From contig NZ_JAMKMS010000021.1 of NCBI RefSeq assembly GCF_023634655.1, positions 1 to 64,000 of the forward strand: 64,000 nt of DNA, given 5' to 3'. Position numbers and translations under genes: made by a program. This stretch comes from Vibrio methylphosphonaticus (GTDB taxonomy: Bacteria; Pseudomonadota; Gammaproteobacteria; Enterobacterales; Vibrionaceae). Shown piece by piece: positions 8,458-17,805 of the stretch; position 1 is the stretch's first letter, and each line of letters opens with the position of its first letter. The notes beneath the pieces are model-generated. The model saw only the letters and a list, made by a program, of their open reading frames with translations, did no database searches and was not told the DNA's origin.

Positions 8458-9335
8458 CGTATTCCTCGTTCTTTTTCAAAAATTTCTTCAAACTCATTGA
8501 CGCCCCAATCCACAAATGGTTTAGGGTCTAATGCTCGACCAACAAACCTCACTTCGTAATGAAGATGAGGACCAGAAGACAAACCGCTGTTTCCTGAAAG
8601 GGCAATCAATTCGCCTTTATGAACAAACTGACCATTTTTCACTTTGAAACCCTTCAAGTGCGAATAAGAGCTTGAAAAGCCAAAGGCATGCTGAAGACGT
8701 AAAAAATTGCCAGACCCTTTACTGCTTTTCCTTGTCACCTCAACTACGCCATCAGCAGGCGCATAGATTTTTGTTCCTGTATTCACTGCAAAATCCAGCC
8801 CCCGATGCATCTTGGCTTTTTTAGATACCGGATGAATGCGCTTGCCAAACTGAGAAGAAATGCGTTGCTGTCCAACCGGTGAACCACTCGGTATTTGCGT
8901 CAGCATTGTCATACGAACATTAGAGTGAATCGCCGCCGTGTCTAACCGAGAATCCAACTCGTTTACCCTGCCATCTTGAGCAACACCGAGCACAATTTCT
9001 AACTCCGTTAGTCGCTCAGATACATGGGTGATCCTCTCCTCCCGTTCAGATAAATCCTGCTCTAACGCTTGTTTTAAGTGTTGTAGGTTTGCCAACTCAC
9101 TTTCCATGCTCTGGGATTCATTGGTCAGTTTGGCTTGCTTTAGCTGCGCATCATCAACGCTGTTGTATAAATGCTGAATAAGGAGCAGCGTCGACATTAT
9201 CGCCACGACGGTGATGCTCACTAAACTTTTAAGACTGCGGCGCATCCGCTTGCTAAGTTGCCAATGCGTTGAGCCATTGATGGTTGAAATAGAGATGGTT
9301 AACTGGTCTTTCATGTACGTATCTGTCTTTTCCAT
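8361..9335 (-). CDS. M23 (LytM) family metallopeptidase, membrane anchored
   Basis: A single transmembrane segment (SLVSITVVAIMSTLLLIQ) follows a short basic cytoplasmic tail. A coiled coil follows (QAKLTNESQSMESELANL through LTELEIVL), then the M23 domain with MHRGLDF (zinc His and Asp) and GPHLHYEVRF (HxH). All catalytic ligands are present, so it is a likely active peptidoglycan endopeptidase. ATG 9335 or 9314 are possible starts; the longer frame opens only at a TTG. The 3' end runs 97 bp into the bactofilin gene, so expression of the two is probably coupled and the products probably cooperate in shaping the wall. Confidence 0.9.
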   Translation of the reverse strand: MEKTDTYMKDQLTISISTINGSTHWQLSKRMRRSLKSLVSITVVAIMSTLLLIQHLYNSVDDAQLKQAKLTNESQSMESELANLQHLKQALEQDLSEREERITHVSERLTELEIVLGVAQDGRVNELDSRLDTAAIHSNVRMTMLTQIPSGSPVGQQRISSQFGKRIHPVSKKAKMHRGLDFAVNTGTKIYAPADGVVEVTRKSSKGSGNFLRLQHAFGFSSSYSHLKGFKVKNGQFVHKGELIALSGNSGLSSGPHLHYEVRFVGRALDPKPFVDWGVNEFEEIFEKERGIRWESLVKTVEQRAAQQLQLSLPKAVLLAENSN

Positions 9336-9358
9336 GACTGAGAATAGGAGGACTAGCA

Positions 9359-9424
9359 ATGTGCGATAACACGATTAACGGTGGCAATGCTATTAATTTA
9401 CTCAATCGTTTTGCTAGGTACTAG
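9359..9424 (+). CDS. possible 21-residue micro-ORF
   Basis: A perfect AGGAGG lies 7 nt before ATG 9359. The frame encodes MCDNTINGGNAINLLNRFARY minus one residue at the end, then stops at TAG 9422-9424. It is divergent from the M23 gene. There is no homology I can name, and a chance SD-ATG pair is possible. Confidence 0.22.
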   Translation: MCDNTINGGNAINLLNRFARY

Positions 9425-9736
9425 TCTAAACAAACTGGGAAATGTCAGGACGTGACTTGTTGTCAAATAATTAATAAAAATAATAAGTTAACCTTAATAT
9501 CCATACAAAAGAGCCGCAACATCCTTCGATTTAATCATAATAACAAGCCTCCACCCTCGCGCTTACTCGGCATTACATCAATCAACCCAAACATCAAAAG
9601 AACGTGGCCTACTGACATCACTCCCCTTATTTAAGTAATTAAAATCACGCTCATATCATAACTTCATGAAAATTGGCTAGAAAACGGCAAGAAGCCTTCT
9701 AATATTGATCGTATAACGATACAAAAAGGGCTCAAT
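9425..9736. other. intergenic region upstream of MFP/ABC operon
   Basis: This is AT-rich DNA with no gene I can support. The open frame at 9452-9634 lacks a ribosome-binding site and coding-like composition. The promoter of the exporter operon is presumably in the last 100 bp. Confidence 0.4.
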
Positions 9737-10693
9737 ATGAAGCGGCTATATCTCATTATTTTTCCATTGATTGTCACACTGTTGGGGTGTCAATCTGAAG
9801 AACAGAACAAAGCACTGGGGACACTTGAGCGCGACCGTATTACCTTTTCTGCCACCGCCAGTGAGATTATCCGAGAGTTACCCATTCGTGAAGGCAGCCA
9901 AGTCTCGACGGGAGATGTGCTTGTCAAACTGGATACTAAACGCCAAGAAGCCATCCTTGCTCATGCGATCGCCGAGCAAGCTAAAGCTAGCGCCTACTTA
10001 CTTAGATTAACAAATGGTGAACGACCAGAAGACATCGCTGCCGCCCAAGCAAAAGTAGACATGGCACAAGCACGCTTGACTGAAGCACAACAAAACTATT
10101 CTCGGGCGTCAGAGCTGGTACGAAAAAAGCTCGCTAGCCAATCGCAAAAAGATCAAGCGGTCGCTAACCGCGATGCTGCCAGAGCAGAGCTAAATTCCAG
10201 CCAAGAAGAATTCTCTAAGCTGACCGCAGGGACTCGCCCTGAGGATATTACCCAAGCTGAGGCCGCACTTGCCGCCGTGAATGCTGAAGTCGCACTGCAA
10301 ACGCAGCAACTCGACGAACTGACCATCGTGGCAACGCGTAACGGGGTGTTAGATAACCTGCCCTACAACTTAGGCGAACGAGTGTCGGTTGGTGCCTTCG
10401 TCGCTGTGGTGCTTGCAGAGCGAGTCCCGTACGCGCGAGTCTATGTCCCCGCTTCCGTTCGCATTAAATTTGTTCCCGGTCTTGAGGTCAACGTTTATGT
10501 AGACGGGCTCGAGGCCCCCCTGCCAGGAAAGGTACGCTGGGTGGCTAGCGATCCTTCCTTTACGCCGTATTACGCGCTCACAGAAGATGAACGGTCGCGC
10601 TTAATGTATCTCGCCGAGGTGGATCTTGGCAGCCAAGCTGAACAGCTACCAAGTGGCGCGCCCGCACAAGTTGACTTAGAAGGGTTGAAATAG
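9737..10693 (+). CDS. HlyD/MFP-family periplasmic adaptor lipoprotein
   Basis: A signal peptide ends in the lipobox LLGC, so the 318-residue protein is a lipid-anchored adaptor. It shows the lipoyl-like half (EIIRELPIREGSQVSTGDVLVKLD), a long alpha-helical hairpin (residues 70-190 with A/Q/E-rich heptads), then the second lipoyl half (ATRNGVLDNLPYNLGERVSVG) and beta-barrel. This is the layout of YbhG-type adaptors. The stop codon is immediately followed by the start of the ABC ATPase gene, and the permease is third, so the three form one exporter. The substrate is not visible. Confidence 0.88.
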   Translation: MKRLYLIIFPLIVTLLGCQSEEQNKALGTLERDRITFSATASEIIRELPIREGSQVSTGDVLVKLDTKRQEAILAHAIAEQAKASAYLLRLTNGERPEDIAAAQAKVDMAQARLTEAQQNYSRASELVRKKLASQSQKDQAVANRDAARAELNSSQEEFSKLTAGTRPEDITQAEAALAAVNAEVALQTQQLDELTIVATRNGVLDNLPYNLGERVSVGAFVAVVLAERVPYARVYVPASVRIKFVPGLEVNVYVDGLEAPLPGKVRWVASDPSFTPYYALTEDERSRLMYLAEVDLGSQAEQLPSGAPAQVDLEGLK

Positions 10694-11620
10694 ATGTCTG
10701 AACTCGCGGTTTCGGCTCAAAACATGGTGAAAAAATTTGGCCACTTCACTGCTATTAATAACATTAGCCTATCAATACCAAAAGGCAGCATCTACGGCTT
10801 TCTTGGCCCAAATGGCTGCGGAAAATCGACAACGATTCGTATGCTTACCGGGCTACTAAAACCCACAACCGGAGAGATTGAGGTATTGGGTTTAAGTATT
10901 CCAGAGCAATCCGAAGCATTACGACTAAAAATCGGTTACATGACACAAAAGTTCTCACTCTACGACGATCTCACGGTAAACGAAAATCTGCAGTTTATCG
11001 GACAAATCTTTGGAATGACGGCACAAGAGCGCAAGCAGCGTTTGGACGAGCAACTCTCTGTCTATGGGTTAAGTAACCTGCAAAAGCAACGTGTAAGTGG
11101 CATGAGTGGGGGACAAAAACAAAGACTCGCCTTAGCGGCTGCCACCATGCATAAACCCGAATTACTGTTTCTAGATGAACCAACCTCGGCGGTCGATCCT
11201 GAGAATCGTCGAGAATTCTGGGAGCAGTTGTTTGATCTTAGCGATCAAGGCACCACGATTCTTGTCACTACGCACTACATGGACGAAGCCGAGCGATGCC
11301 ATCGACTTGCCATCATGGAAGCGGGTGAAATGCGCGCCGATGATGAACCAGAAATCTTGATGAACAATATGGGCGTCAATATCATTGAGGTCAAAGCCGA
11401 CCAACTCCGTGCTTTGAAAGAAAAGGTCCTGCAACGACCTGAAGTGCGCTCTGCGGCGCAATTGGGGATCCGCCTGCGCATTTTAGTTAACCAATCTGTC
11501 GTTGACCCAATTGGCTGGTTGCGTAGCCAGTTTCCAGAGCTTCAACACGCCGAACTGACACCCGCAAGGCCTAGCCTTGAAGACGTGTTTGTCTCTGTAA
11601 CGGGAGAAGGAAGACAATGA
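10694..11620 (+). CDS. ABC-2 type exporter ATP-binding protein
   Basis: The 308-residue protein has a complete nucleotide-binding domain: Walker A GPNGCGKST, the Q-loop region IGYMTQ, signature MSGGQKQRL, Walker B LLFLDEPTSAVD, and switch His in VTTHYMDEAERC. The C-terminal extension (VNIIEVKADQLRALK... LTPARPSLEDVFVSVTG) is the DrrA/YbhF-type tail. It abuts the adaptor gene with no gap and overlaps the permease gene by 4 bp. Unlike E. coli YbhF, which has two ATPase modules, only one is present. Confidence 0.92.
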   Translation: MSELAVSAQNMVKKFGHFTAINNISLSIPKGSIYGFLGPNGCGKSTTIRMLTGLLKPTTGEIEVLGLSIPEQSEALRLKIGYMTQKFSLYDDLTVNENLQFIGQIFGMTAQERKQRLDEQLSVYGLSNLQKQRVSGMSGGQKQRLALAAATMHKPELLFLDEPTSAVDPENRREFWEQLFDLSDQGTTILVTTHYMDEAERCHRLAIMEAGEMRADDEPEILMNNMGVNIIEVKADQLRALKEKVLQRPEVRSAAQLGIRLRILVNQSVVDPIGWLRSQFPELQHAELTPARPSLEDVFVSVTGEGRQ

Positions 11621-12717
11621 AAAGCCTATCTCGAATGAGCGCGATTATGGTCAAGGAAATTCGCCAGTTATCACGCGATAGAATCACGTTTGGCATGGTT
11701 GTGATGATACCGCTGATCCAACTCTTGTTATTTGGCTTCGCGATGAACACTGACGTCAGAAACATCCCAATTGCCGTGGTGGATCAAAGTGAGTCGGTTC
11801 CCGGGAGGATCATTACCGAAGCTGTGCGAGTGACTCAAGTGGTGAGCATCAAAGCCAATTATCCCACAGTGGCAGAAGCGGAAGCCGCGATTAAAAGTGG
11901 TACTGTGAGAGCCGCGTTGATCATTCCCCCAGATCTTGGACAACGTATCACGCATAACGCTATACTTGGGCAATGGTTAGTGGATGGTTCCGATACCATG
12001 GTGAGTTCGGCGCTGTTAGCACTACAAACCATGCCTATTGCTGATTTCTCTATCGCGGGATATCAAGCTAATCAGACAAAAACCTTTGAAGCCACGCTGT
12101 TATATAACCCCAGTCAGCGCTCTGCTGTTAATATTATTCCGGGCTTACTGGGCGTTATCCTCACCATGACTATGATCATGTTTACCAGCGCAGCGATCGT
12201 GCGTGAGAAAGAACGCGGTAATCTGGAGTTACTCATTACTACTCCCATCCACTCCATTGAATTGATGATTGGTAAAATTGTGCCGTATATTTTTATCGGC
12301 CTCATTCAGATTTTCATTATCCTCGGCCTTGGCTCTTTGATTTTTAATGTGCCAATTAACGGCGCGTTAAGTCAAATATTGCTAGGCAGTCTGCTTTTCA
12401 TCGCCGCCAGTCTGACATTAGGGTTAGTTATCTCCACCATTGCGCAAACCCAGCTTCAAGCCATGCAAATGACGGTATTTATACTCCTCCCCTCCATTCT
12501 TTTGTCCGGGTTTATGTTCCCTTACGAAGCCATGCCACAAGCCGCTCAGTGGATTGCAGAAGCACTACCCGCTACTCACTTTATGCGCATGATTAGGGGT
12601 ATTATTTTACGTGGTGCCGATTTAATTGATGTTTGGAGGGACACGGTGTGGCTAGTGTGTTTCACCTTAGGTGGTATTGTTGTCGCGGCATCTCGATTTA
12701 AAAAGAGCTTGGATTAG
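11617..12717 (+). CDS. ABC-2 type exporter permease
   Basis: The 366-residue membrane protein has an N-terminal transmembrane helix (FGMVVMIPLIQLLLFGFAM) and a periplasmic domain of about 130 residues. Five further membrane segments follow, with the ABC-2 signature REKERGNLELLITTPI and the FMFPYEAMPQAAQWIAEALPATHF loop. It resembles YbhS/YbhR/YhhJ. E. coli has two permeases of this type side by side; only one is present here, so a homodimer is inferred. ATGA overlap with the ATPase gene indicates coupling. Confidence 0.92.
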   Translation: MKSLSRMSAIMVKEIRQLSRDRITFGMVVMIPLIQLLLFGFAMNTDVRNIPIAVVDQSESVPGRIITEAVRVTQVVSIKANYPTVAEAEAAIKSGTVRAALIIPPDLGQRITHNAILGQWLVDGSDTMVSSALLALQTMPIADFSIAGYQANQTKTFEATLLYNPSQRSAVNIIPGLLGVILTMTMIMFTSAAIVREKERGNLELLITTPIHSIELMIGKIVPYIFIGLIQIFIILGLGSLIFNVPINGALSQILLGSLLFIAASLTLGLVISTIAQTQLQAMQMTVFILLPSILLSGFMFPYEAMPQAAQWIAEALPATHFMRMIRGIILRGADLIDVWRDTVWLVCFTLGGIVVAASRFKKSLD

Positions 12718-12754
12718 CGCGCAGTCTTCAGCAAGCTATTTTGTTGGCAACACA

Positions 12755-12786
12755 AAAAAGGCAGTGCGATATCGCACTGCCTTTAA
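12755..12786. terminator. bidirectional terminator
   Basis: GGCAGTGCGAT (12760-12770) and ATCGCACTGCC (12771-12781) form a perfect palindrome with A's before and T's after. It lies between the convergent permease and porin genes and serves both. Confidence 0.85.
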
Positions 12787-12826
12787 AATTTTTATCATCG
12801 TAAGGTAAACGACGATTCAATAATGC

Positions 12827-13537
12827 TTAGAAGTTAAACGTTACACCAGCACGAACACGGTTTTCTGTTTTGAATTCTGTACGTTGAGCGTTTGCGTAAG
12901 TCTTATCAAGGATTTGATAGTCTACGTATGGTGCCCAAGATTCAAAACCAGTGTACTTAACTTGGAACGTGTGCTCCCATTTAGTATCTGCTTTGTTATT
13001 ACCCGTACCCGTGTATGCGCCGCCATCTTTTTGGTTGATGTACGCTGGGTTATATTCTAGGTTGAAATCAGACACGTTGTAACCAATCCAAGCGTCAACT
13101 TGGTTAGTATCGTTGGTGGTCTGGCCAGAAACGCTGTTTGTCGCCGCTTGGTAACGGTAACGAGCTGCCGTGTAGAAGTTACCTGTTGCGTAGGTCGCTT
13201 TTAGGTAAGGACGGTATTCAGTGTGATCCGAACCATTCCAGTATACGAAGCCAGGAGTCAACGTCACGTTGTCGTTGATTGCCCAGTTATAGTTAAGCTC
13301 TGTTTCAAATGCTGCAACGTTTTTACCAGAGTTGCTGAATAACTTATCGCCTTGAGCTTGTGTGCCTTCAAGGTGAATCTGCCAATCTTCCGCAAAATCA
13401 AAGCCCGCACGTACACGAGTTTCGTATGTTTTTGCTTCTGTTTTGTATGCGCCACGAACGTCAACATAAGTTGCGCTAGCAGGAAGAGCAACAGCGGCAA
13501 CAAGTGTTGCTGCTAGAGTCAGTTTTAAAGTTTTCAT
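12827..13537 (-). CDS. kdgM: KdgM-type oligouronate-specific outer-membrane porin
   Basis: The 236-residue precursor has a cleavable signal peptide (LAATLVAAVALPASA). The mature barrel of alternating aromatic strands ends in the outer-membrane signature VTFNF. Length and strand pattern fit the KdgM family of small monomeric porins that admit oligogalacturonate or oligoalginate. By inference it could feed the alginate/uronate enzymes at 58.8-64 kb, although it is not adjacent. A CRP-like site lies 158-173 bp upstream. Confidence 0.88.
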   Translation of the reverse strand: MKTLKLTLAATLVAAVALPASATYVDVRGAYKTEAKTYETRVRAGFDFAEDWQIHLEGTQAQGDKLFSNSGKNVAAFETELNYNWAINDNVTLTPGFVYWNGSDHTEYRPYLKATYATGNFYTAARYRYQAATNSVSGQTTNDTNQVDAWIGYNVSDFNLEYNPAYINQKDGGAYTGTGNNKADTKWEHTFQVKYTGFESWAPYVDYQILDKTYANAQRTEFKTENRVRAGVTFNF

Positions 13538-13880
13538 GATAAAGCTCCGTATAGAACAGGAATGCCAAGGGCATCAGATTTAACGTGCTAACAACAAGGC
13601 CACTGCCAAGCATCCTTGATTGCAACACTGAACGGGGCTCAGAATATGGATTTGTGATGTGGTAATGTCATGGAAGTGTCAACAGAAAAGCTTAAGTGAT
13701 AAGTGTCACAAGAAAAGTACGAAAGGTGATTTTACAAATACAAATTAGCCCCAAAAAACACAACATATTCGCAACAATTAATCACAAATGATTTCTGAAA
13801 TTAAAAGTGAAAGTATTTGTTTCATTTATGATTTTCTCGAAATCATTCCCATAACAGAGATGGCTTGTTTCTAAAGGTAA
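13538..13880. other. porin upstream region
   Basis: A 343-bp gap without a gene. It contains the CRP-like site described separately and AT-rich DNA. TGAAA-N7-TTTCA at 13808-13824 recalls a KdgR box, but the spacing is 2 nt too long. Confidence 0.4.
13695..13710 (-). promoter_or_regulatory. candidate CRP site upstream of porin gene
   Basis: AGTGA-TAAGTG-TCACA matches the CRP core TGTGA-N6-TCACA at 9 of 10 positions. It lies in the gap upstream of the porin, which fits catabolite control. Confidence 0.5.
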
Positions 13881-15077
13881 TTATTTGACATAGCTTTGTT
13901 GGTAACCTGAATAGCTACCAGAGAAATTCGGTTCCATAGAATTGCTTGGAAAATCTTCATCGGGCGTTACCTGAGTTTGAATGTCTTGCGTATCATTCAT
14001 TGGGCTCTCATCCGCCGTAATGCGAGCAGAATCTGTCAAACTCTCGTTTTCCTCCTTTAACTTATCTTCTAATTCAAATAACGGCAGTTGACGTTTATAT
14101 AATTTGTTGAGGGCCTTAATAAGCGAATGCTTAACCATGGAACTTAATTGCAATTTTTTGAGTACCGGCTTTGCTAATGATTGCAACCCAACCACAGAGT
14201 CCACACCTAACGTCGAGCCAACACTATCACGCACGGCTTTAGCCGGTTCATACCCCAAATGTGCTGACATAAAAAGCCATATATAAGCAATAGCAGCCCC
14301 GTTAGGTGCCGTGTCTCGCCAGGCTTCTCCCGCAAAAAACATCGCTTCTACGCTGCCTTTTTCAGAGGCTCGCTCTAACCAATAACAACCCCGCTCCGTA
14401 CTTTGCTCGACCCCTACTCCTTTAAGATAATTAAGCCCGAGCTTTGTCATGGCTTCCATATTTTGCTTTTCTGCGCCTTGCATGAACCACCGCGTGGATT
14501 GTTTTGGTGAAGGCAGCGGATTGTCAGGCGATACACTCCAGTCTCCCATAAATAGCATGGCTTCCAAATTGCCTTCTTGCGCCACCTCTTCAATCACAGC
14601 AATGCCCTTAGGAATATTACACTCCACACCCCGTCCATGAACCAAGGCTTTCGCTGCCTCAAACTTCGCGTGTAAATCGCCTTCAGCTCCCGCAATACAC
14701 AAACGCCAGTAGTTGGCTTGCTCACGAAGCACCATATCTTCGCGTTTAGACTCACTTAAACGAACCATGCCATACATGCCAGTGATGTTGTCCAACTGCG
14801 CGGCTTTTTGATACCAATACAAGGCTTCTTGGATGTTTTTCCGCTCCGCTTCTTTCGCTAAAAAGAGCATGGTTGGTGTATGACCAGTTTCAGCTTTAAA
14901 AATTCGATCTTTTCGCTCTTGCTGTCGAGCCTTTTCAATCGTCCGTCGATACGCTGCTTCTCGCGCGATGCGTTCTTGCTCTAAACGTTTTTTTCGAATA
15001 GATAAGGAAAACATCCACACAAACGCCAAAATGAGCGAAAGGCTTGTTGCACCGATAGCGATAGAAAGTGTCGACAT
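13881..15077 (-). CDS. Sel1-repeat protein, membrane anchored
   Basis: The 398-residue protein begins with a transmembrane anchor (IGATSLSLILAFVWMFSLSI) and a highly charged coiled stretch (RKKRLEQERIAREAAYRR). At least five Sel1-like/TPR repeats follow between about residues 75 and 285; examples are LFLAKEAERKNIQEALYWYQKAA, AMTKLGLNYLKGVGVEQS and GCYWLERASEKGSVEAM. A low-complexity acidic tail ends the protein. Sel1 repeats are protein-protein scaffolds, so a scaffolding or cell-envelope role is inferred. No partner is indicated by the neighbours. Confidence 0.85.
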   Translation of the reverse strand: MSTLSIAIGATSLSLILAFVWMFSLSIRKKRLEQERIAREAAYRRTIEKARQQERKDRIFKAETGHTPTMLFLAKEAERKNIQEALYWYQKAAQLDNITGMYGMVRLSESKREDMVLREQANYWRLCIAGAEGDLHAKFEAAKALVHGRGVECNIPKGIAVIEEVAQEGNLEAMLFMGDWSVSPDNPLPSPKQSTRWFMQGAEKQNMEAMTKLGLNYLKGVGVEQSTERGCYWLERASEKGSVEAMFFAGEAWRDTAPNGAAIAYIWLFMSAHLGYEPAKAVRDSVGSTLGVDSVVGLQSLAKPVLKKLQLSSMVKHSLIKALNKLYKRQLPLFELEDKLKEENESLTDSARITADESPMNDTQDIQTQVTPDEDFPSNSMEPNFSGSYSGYQQSYVK

Positions 15078-15270
15078 AAAATAGAAAGCTCATTAAGTGT
15101 TAATTACTTAGTTATAGTAACGGCAGGTTTGCCATTAAATGAAGTGTCTTTAACGATCCGTCACACGGTTTTACATCTTTTCCCCTGTAATTGCTCAATC
15201 CAACGCCAAAACGACACTTTACCCCTTTCCCAGCAACAAATTCTAAACCCTGTAAATAATTCTAAGCAAT

Positions 15271-15326
15271 AAAAAACCCCGGACCAGAAATCGCTTTGAG
15301 CGAATCATGTGTTATCCAGGGTTTAA
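15271..15326 (-). terminator. terminator of the lamB-malM operon
   Basis: On the minus strand AAACCCTGGA and TCCGGGGTTTTTT pair with one mismatch around an inner hairpin TCGCT-CAA-AGCGA (15291-15303). The structure ends in a T run, 16 bp after malM. Confidence 0.75.
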
Positions 15327-15341
15327 AAACTGTATGTGATG

Positions 15342-16181
15342 TTACTTTTTACTATTAATGGCCTTCACAAATACTTCTTGAGCACCTTCGATATTTAAGG
15401 CTTTCGCTTCATCAAGTAAGCTGAGTGCTTTCGGGATGTTGTCTTGTGCAACGGCCTTTTGAATTGCGGTGTGATAATAGTTGACTGTGTCAGATAAGAC
15501 GGCAGCGGGAACAACGGCGGCAGATGTGTTTTTAACAACCGCAGGCTCAGTTTTTCTAGCGCCCAACGTTAATGTTTCTACTTCAAGATTTAGTTCACCA
15601 GCATAGCTTTGAATAAATTTAGGATCCGTCACAATAGGTAAAGGCTCCCCACTTTCTTGTGCTCTTACTTTTGCAGGGTGTGGGACTGAAACAACCTTTC
15701 CTACATCTGATGGTCTCGTATACACAACCATATAAGGTAGGGACTGGGCATCTACCTCAAAACTTGAGACATAACGATTGGCGTCAAACATATCTGAAAA
15801 TCGAACATCAAAGTCATCTAACCCTATAGTGCGGACCACATTATAATCGGCATCTAATAATTGAACCGTCGGCGCAAAGACCTCTTTATTTAACATTTTA
15901 CTGTCTATAGTAACTTTTACATTGCCAGATTGAGGAGAAAATTCAAACGCATTGAAATAGCTTTTTCCCGTTTTAAACTCCCATACCGGCGAGGAAGTAT
16001 CGATGGAAAAGCCAACATTTTCCGTTTTATCAAGCGGGATCCATGCGAAGTCTTTTTTACTCACACAGCACGTATCAGACGCGTTCATATCCGCAATTGA
16101 AATGGTGGGTTCGACACCAGTATGACTCGCACAACCCACAACACTTAGTCCAAGTACTAGCGCCAAAATATTTTTATTCAT
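15342..16181 (-). CDS. malM: MalM-type maltose operon periplasmic lipoprotein
   Basis: The 279-residue protein has a lipoprotein signal ending in VVGC. MalM-type segments follow: FAWIPLDKTENVGFSID, FKTGKSYFNAFEFSPQSGNVKVTI, and a C-terminal helical part with SLLDEAKALNIEGAQEVFV. MalM is a periplasmic component of maltodextrin operons of unsettled biochemical role. It lies downstream of lamB on the same strand with an 87-bp gap that contains a partial terminator, as in the classical malK-lamB-malM order. malK and the other mal transport genes are not nearby. Confidence 0.88.
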   Translation of the reverse strand: MNKNILALVLGLSVVGCASHTGVEPTISIADMNASDTCCVSKKDFAWIPLDKTENVGFSIDTSSPVWEFKTGKSYFNAFEFSPQSGNVKVTIDSKMLNKEVFAPTVQLLDADYNVVRTIGLDDFDVRFSDMFDANRYVSSFEVDAQSLPYMVVYTRPSDVGKVVSVPHPAKVRAQESGEPLPIVTDPKFIQSYAGELNLEVETLTLGARKTEPAVVKNTSAAVVPAAVLSDTVNYYHTAIQKAVAQDNIPKALSLLDEAKALNIEGAQEVFVKAINSKK

Positions 16182-16204
16182 AATATTCCACCATTTAAAA
16201 GAAT

Positions 16205-16226
16205 AAGGCAGCCATGAGACTGCCTT
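16205..16226 (-). terminator. attenuator-like hairpin between lamB and malM
   Basis: AAGGCAG (16205-16211) pairs with CTGCCTT (16220-16226). On the minus strand ATTCTTTT follows. It probably reduces read-through from lamB into malM. Confidence 0.55.
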
Positions 16227-16268
16227 TGATTCATTGGAAACTCAATACGGTTTCATCACATTATGTGA

Positions 16269-17657
16269 TTAGAACCAGATTTCAGCTTCAATGCCGAAGC
16301 GAGTTTCGCTCCCTTTAGACTCTTTTGACCAATTATAGCCGTCATCACTTGAAGACATGTAAGCTACGTAAGGCTTAATTTGTGGACGACCAAAGTAATC
16401 TGCATTAACCGTAAATACTGGAGCCAGTGTTGCGGTATAGAACGACGTAGAGTCATCCTCACGGCCCCAACGAGCGCCATCTTCAACAGTTTCGTTCGCA
16501 TAAGTAAGAACCGCTTCCCATCTAAAGTTTTCACTCACTTTATAAGACGGTGTCAATCCAACAAATCCTCGTTGAACTGTCTCTTGACCCCACTGAGTGC
16601 CGAATACTCGCTTGCCATCTTGTGCTTTCAAATCCCAGTAAACCAATTCAGAACCAAGCTGGAAGTTTTCTGTAATGTTCAAGACACCGTATGATGTAAC
16701 GAAGATTGAACGGTCATCTTGGTTCCAGTCCCCATTCCAGTTACCGAAGTTCGTGCCTTTAGTCGCGGAGATACCTTGACCGTAAGTGATACCCGTTAAC
16801 GACCAACCATCTAGCCCATAATAATCACGAGAATATGAGATACCAGCGCCAATTCCACGGTCTGCAGCATCTGGATTATTCTTGTCTACTCTTACTTCAT
16901 CCATATTTGCACGAGTTTGGTATTTGACATCAAAATCAAGCTTACCACCTAGCGCTTCCACACCGTACAGGTATAAGTCTAAAGACGTAAGCGTACTGCT
17001 TTGGTTATCATTGCCAACAGTGCCACACTCTTTACCGTTCACTGTTTCACCGTTGCCATTAACACAGTATCCATCACCGACATCTGCGGATACACCTGCA
17101 AAGCCAATCTTATCGGCAAAGCCTAGTGACGTATACTCAACACCCGCACCCAGACCTGATGACTGTTTCCAAAATTCTTTGGTAATAATACCAGCTTGAC
17201 GGTTCAGGTAGCGCTTACCAGTCCAAATGCTGGTTCCTTCAGCAAACATAGACAAATCACCAAGTTCAACATACGCTTCTTTAAATTCTAATTGACCAGA
17301 TTGAAGGTGACCGTCATTACCACCTGATGAACCGTAGAAACCACGTCCATTACCACCTTCATTATTGCCGTATTCCGTTTTTAGAACGTATTTTGACCAT
17401 GCACCATTCTCGTAGTTATCACCTTTTGTAACCGTGAACTCAACTTGGTTTGGGTTACCAGAAAACGCAGCACCCGCAGCACGATAGTCGCGACGATGTT
17501 CCCACGTTTCATTTAGTTGAAGCGATTCACCAGCATTATAAAGAAGGTGACCATAACCATTTACTTGCCAACCTTCTTGTACTTTATCTTCGGCCATTAC
17601 AGCGCCCGACGCTAGCACACCAACCACTGCAGCAGCTATTACACTTACTTTTTTCAT
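16269..17657 (-). CDS. lamB: maltoporin LamB
   Basis: The 462-residue precursor has a signal peptide (VIAAAVVGVLASGAVMA). The mature protein begins with the LamB-type EGWQVNGYGHLLYNAGES strand. Other family marks are LGDLSMFAEGTSIWTGKRYLNR and a C-terminal aromatic strand ending in EAEIWF. Length matches an 18-strand trimeric maltodextrin channel. It is divergent from a glycogen debranching enzyme, with MalT-like boxes in the 433-bp gap, and is followed by malM. The role is maltodextrin passage across the outer membrane. Confidence 0.95.
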   Translation of the reverse strand: MKKVSVIAAAVVGVLASGAVMAEDKVQEGWQVNGYGHLLYNAGESLQLNETWEHRRDYRAAGAAFSGNPNQVEFTVTKGDNYENGAWSKYVLKTEYGNNEGGNGRGFYGSSGGNDGHLQSGQLEFKEAYVELGDLSMFAEGTSIWTGKRYLNRQAGIITKEFWKQSSGLGAGVEYTSLGFADKIGFAGVSADVGDGYCVNGNGETVNGKECGTVGNDNQSSTLTSLDLYLYGVEALGGKLDFDVKYQTRANMDEVRVDKNNPDAADRGIGAGISYSRDYYGLDGWSLTGITYGQGISATKGTNFGNWNGDWNQDDRSIFVTSYGVLNITENFQLGSELVYWDLKAQDGKRVFGTQWGQETVQRGFVGLTPSYKVSENFRWEAVLTYANETVEDGARWGREDDSTSFYTATLAPVFTVNADYFGRPQIKPYVAYMSSSDDGYNWSKESKGSETRFGIEAEIWF

Positions 17658-17805
17658 TAGAAAACTCCGTTTAACTTATTGTTATATTCATTCTTGTCGA
17701 GGGCGATGGAGGCAGTACCACGCTCTCAAAACTTGAAAATATCGGTTTAGGGTCCCGAATTGATTGAACGATATGGAGATTAACGAAGTAGTATGAGGAA
17801 CACGT

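Noticed and set aside
9452-9634. 60-codon open frame before the MFP gene
   Set aside because: No ribosome-binding site, and its composition is unlike the neighbours; it is probably non-coding leader DNA.
13808-13824. KdgR-like box upstream of the KdgM-type porin
   Set aside because: TGAAA and TTTCA are spaced 7 nt instead of 5, and the site is 270 bp from the start codon, so chance is as likely.
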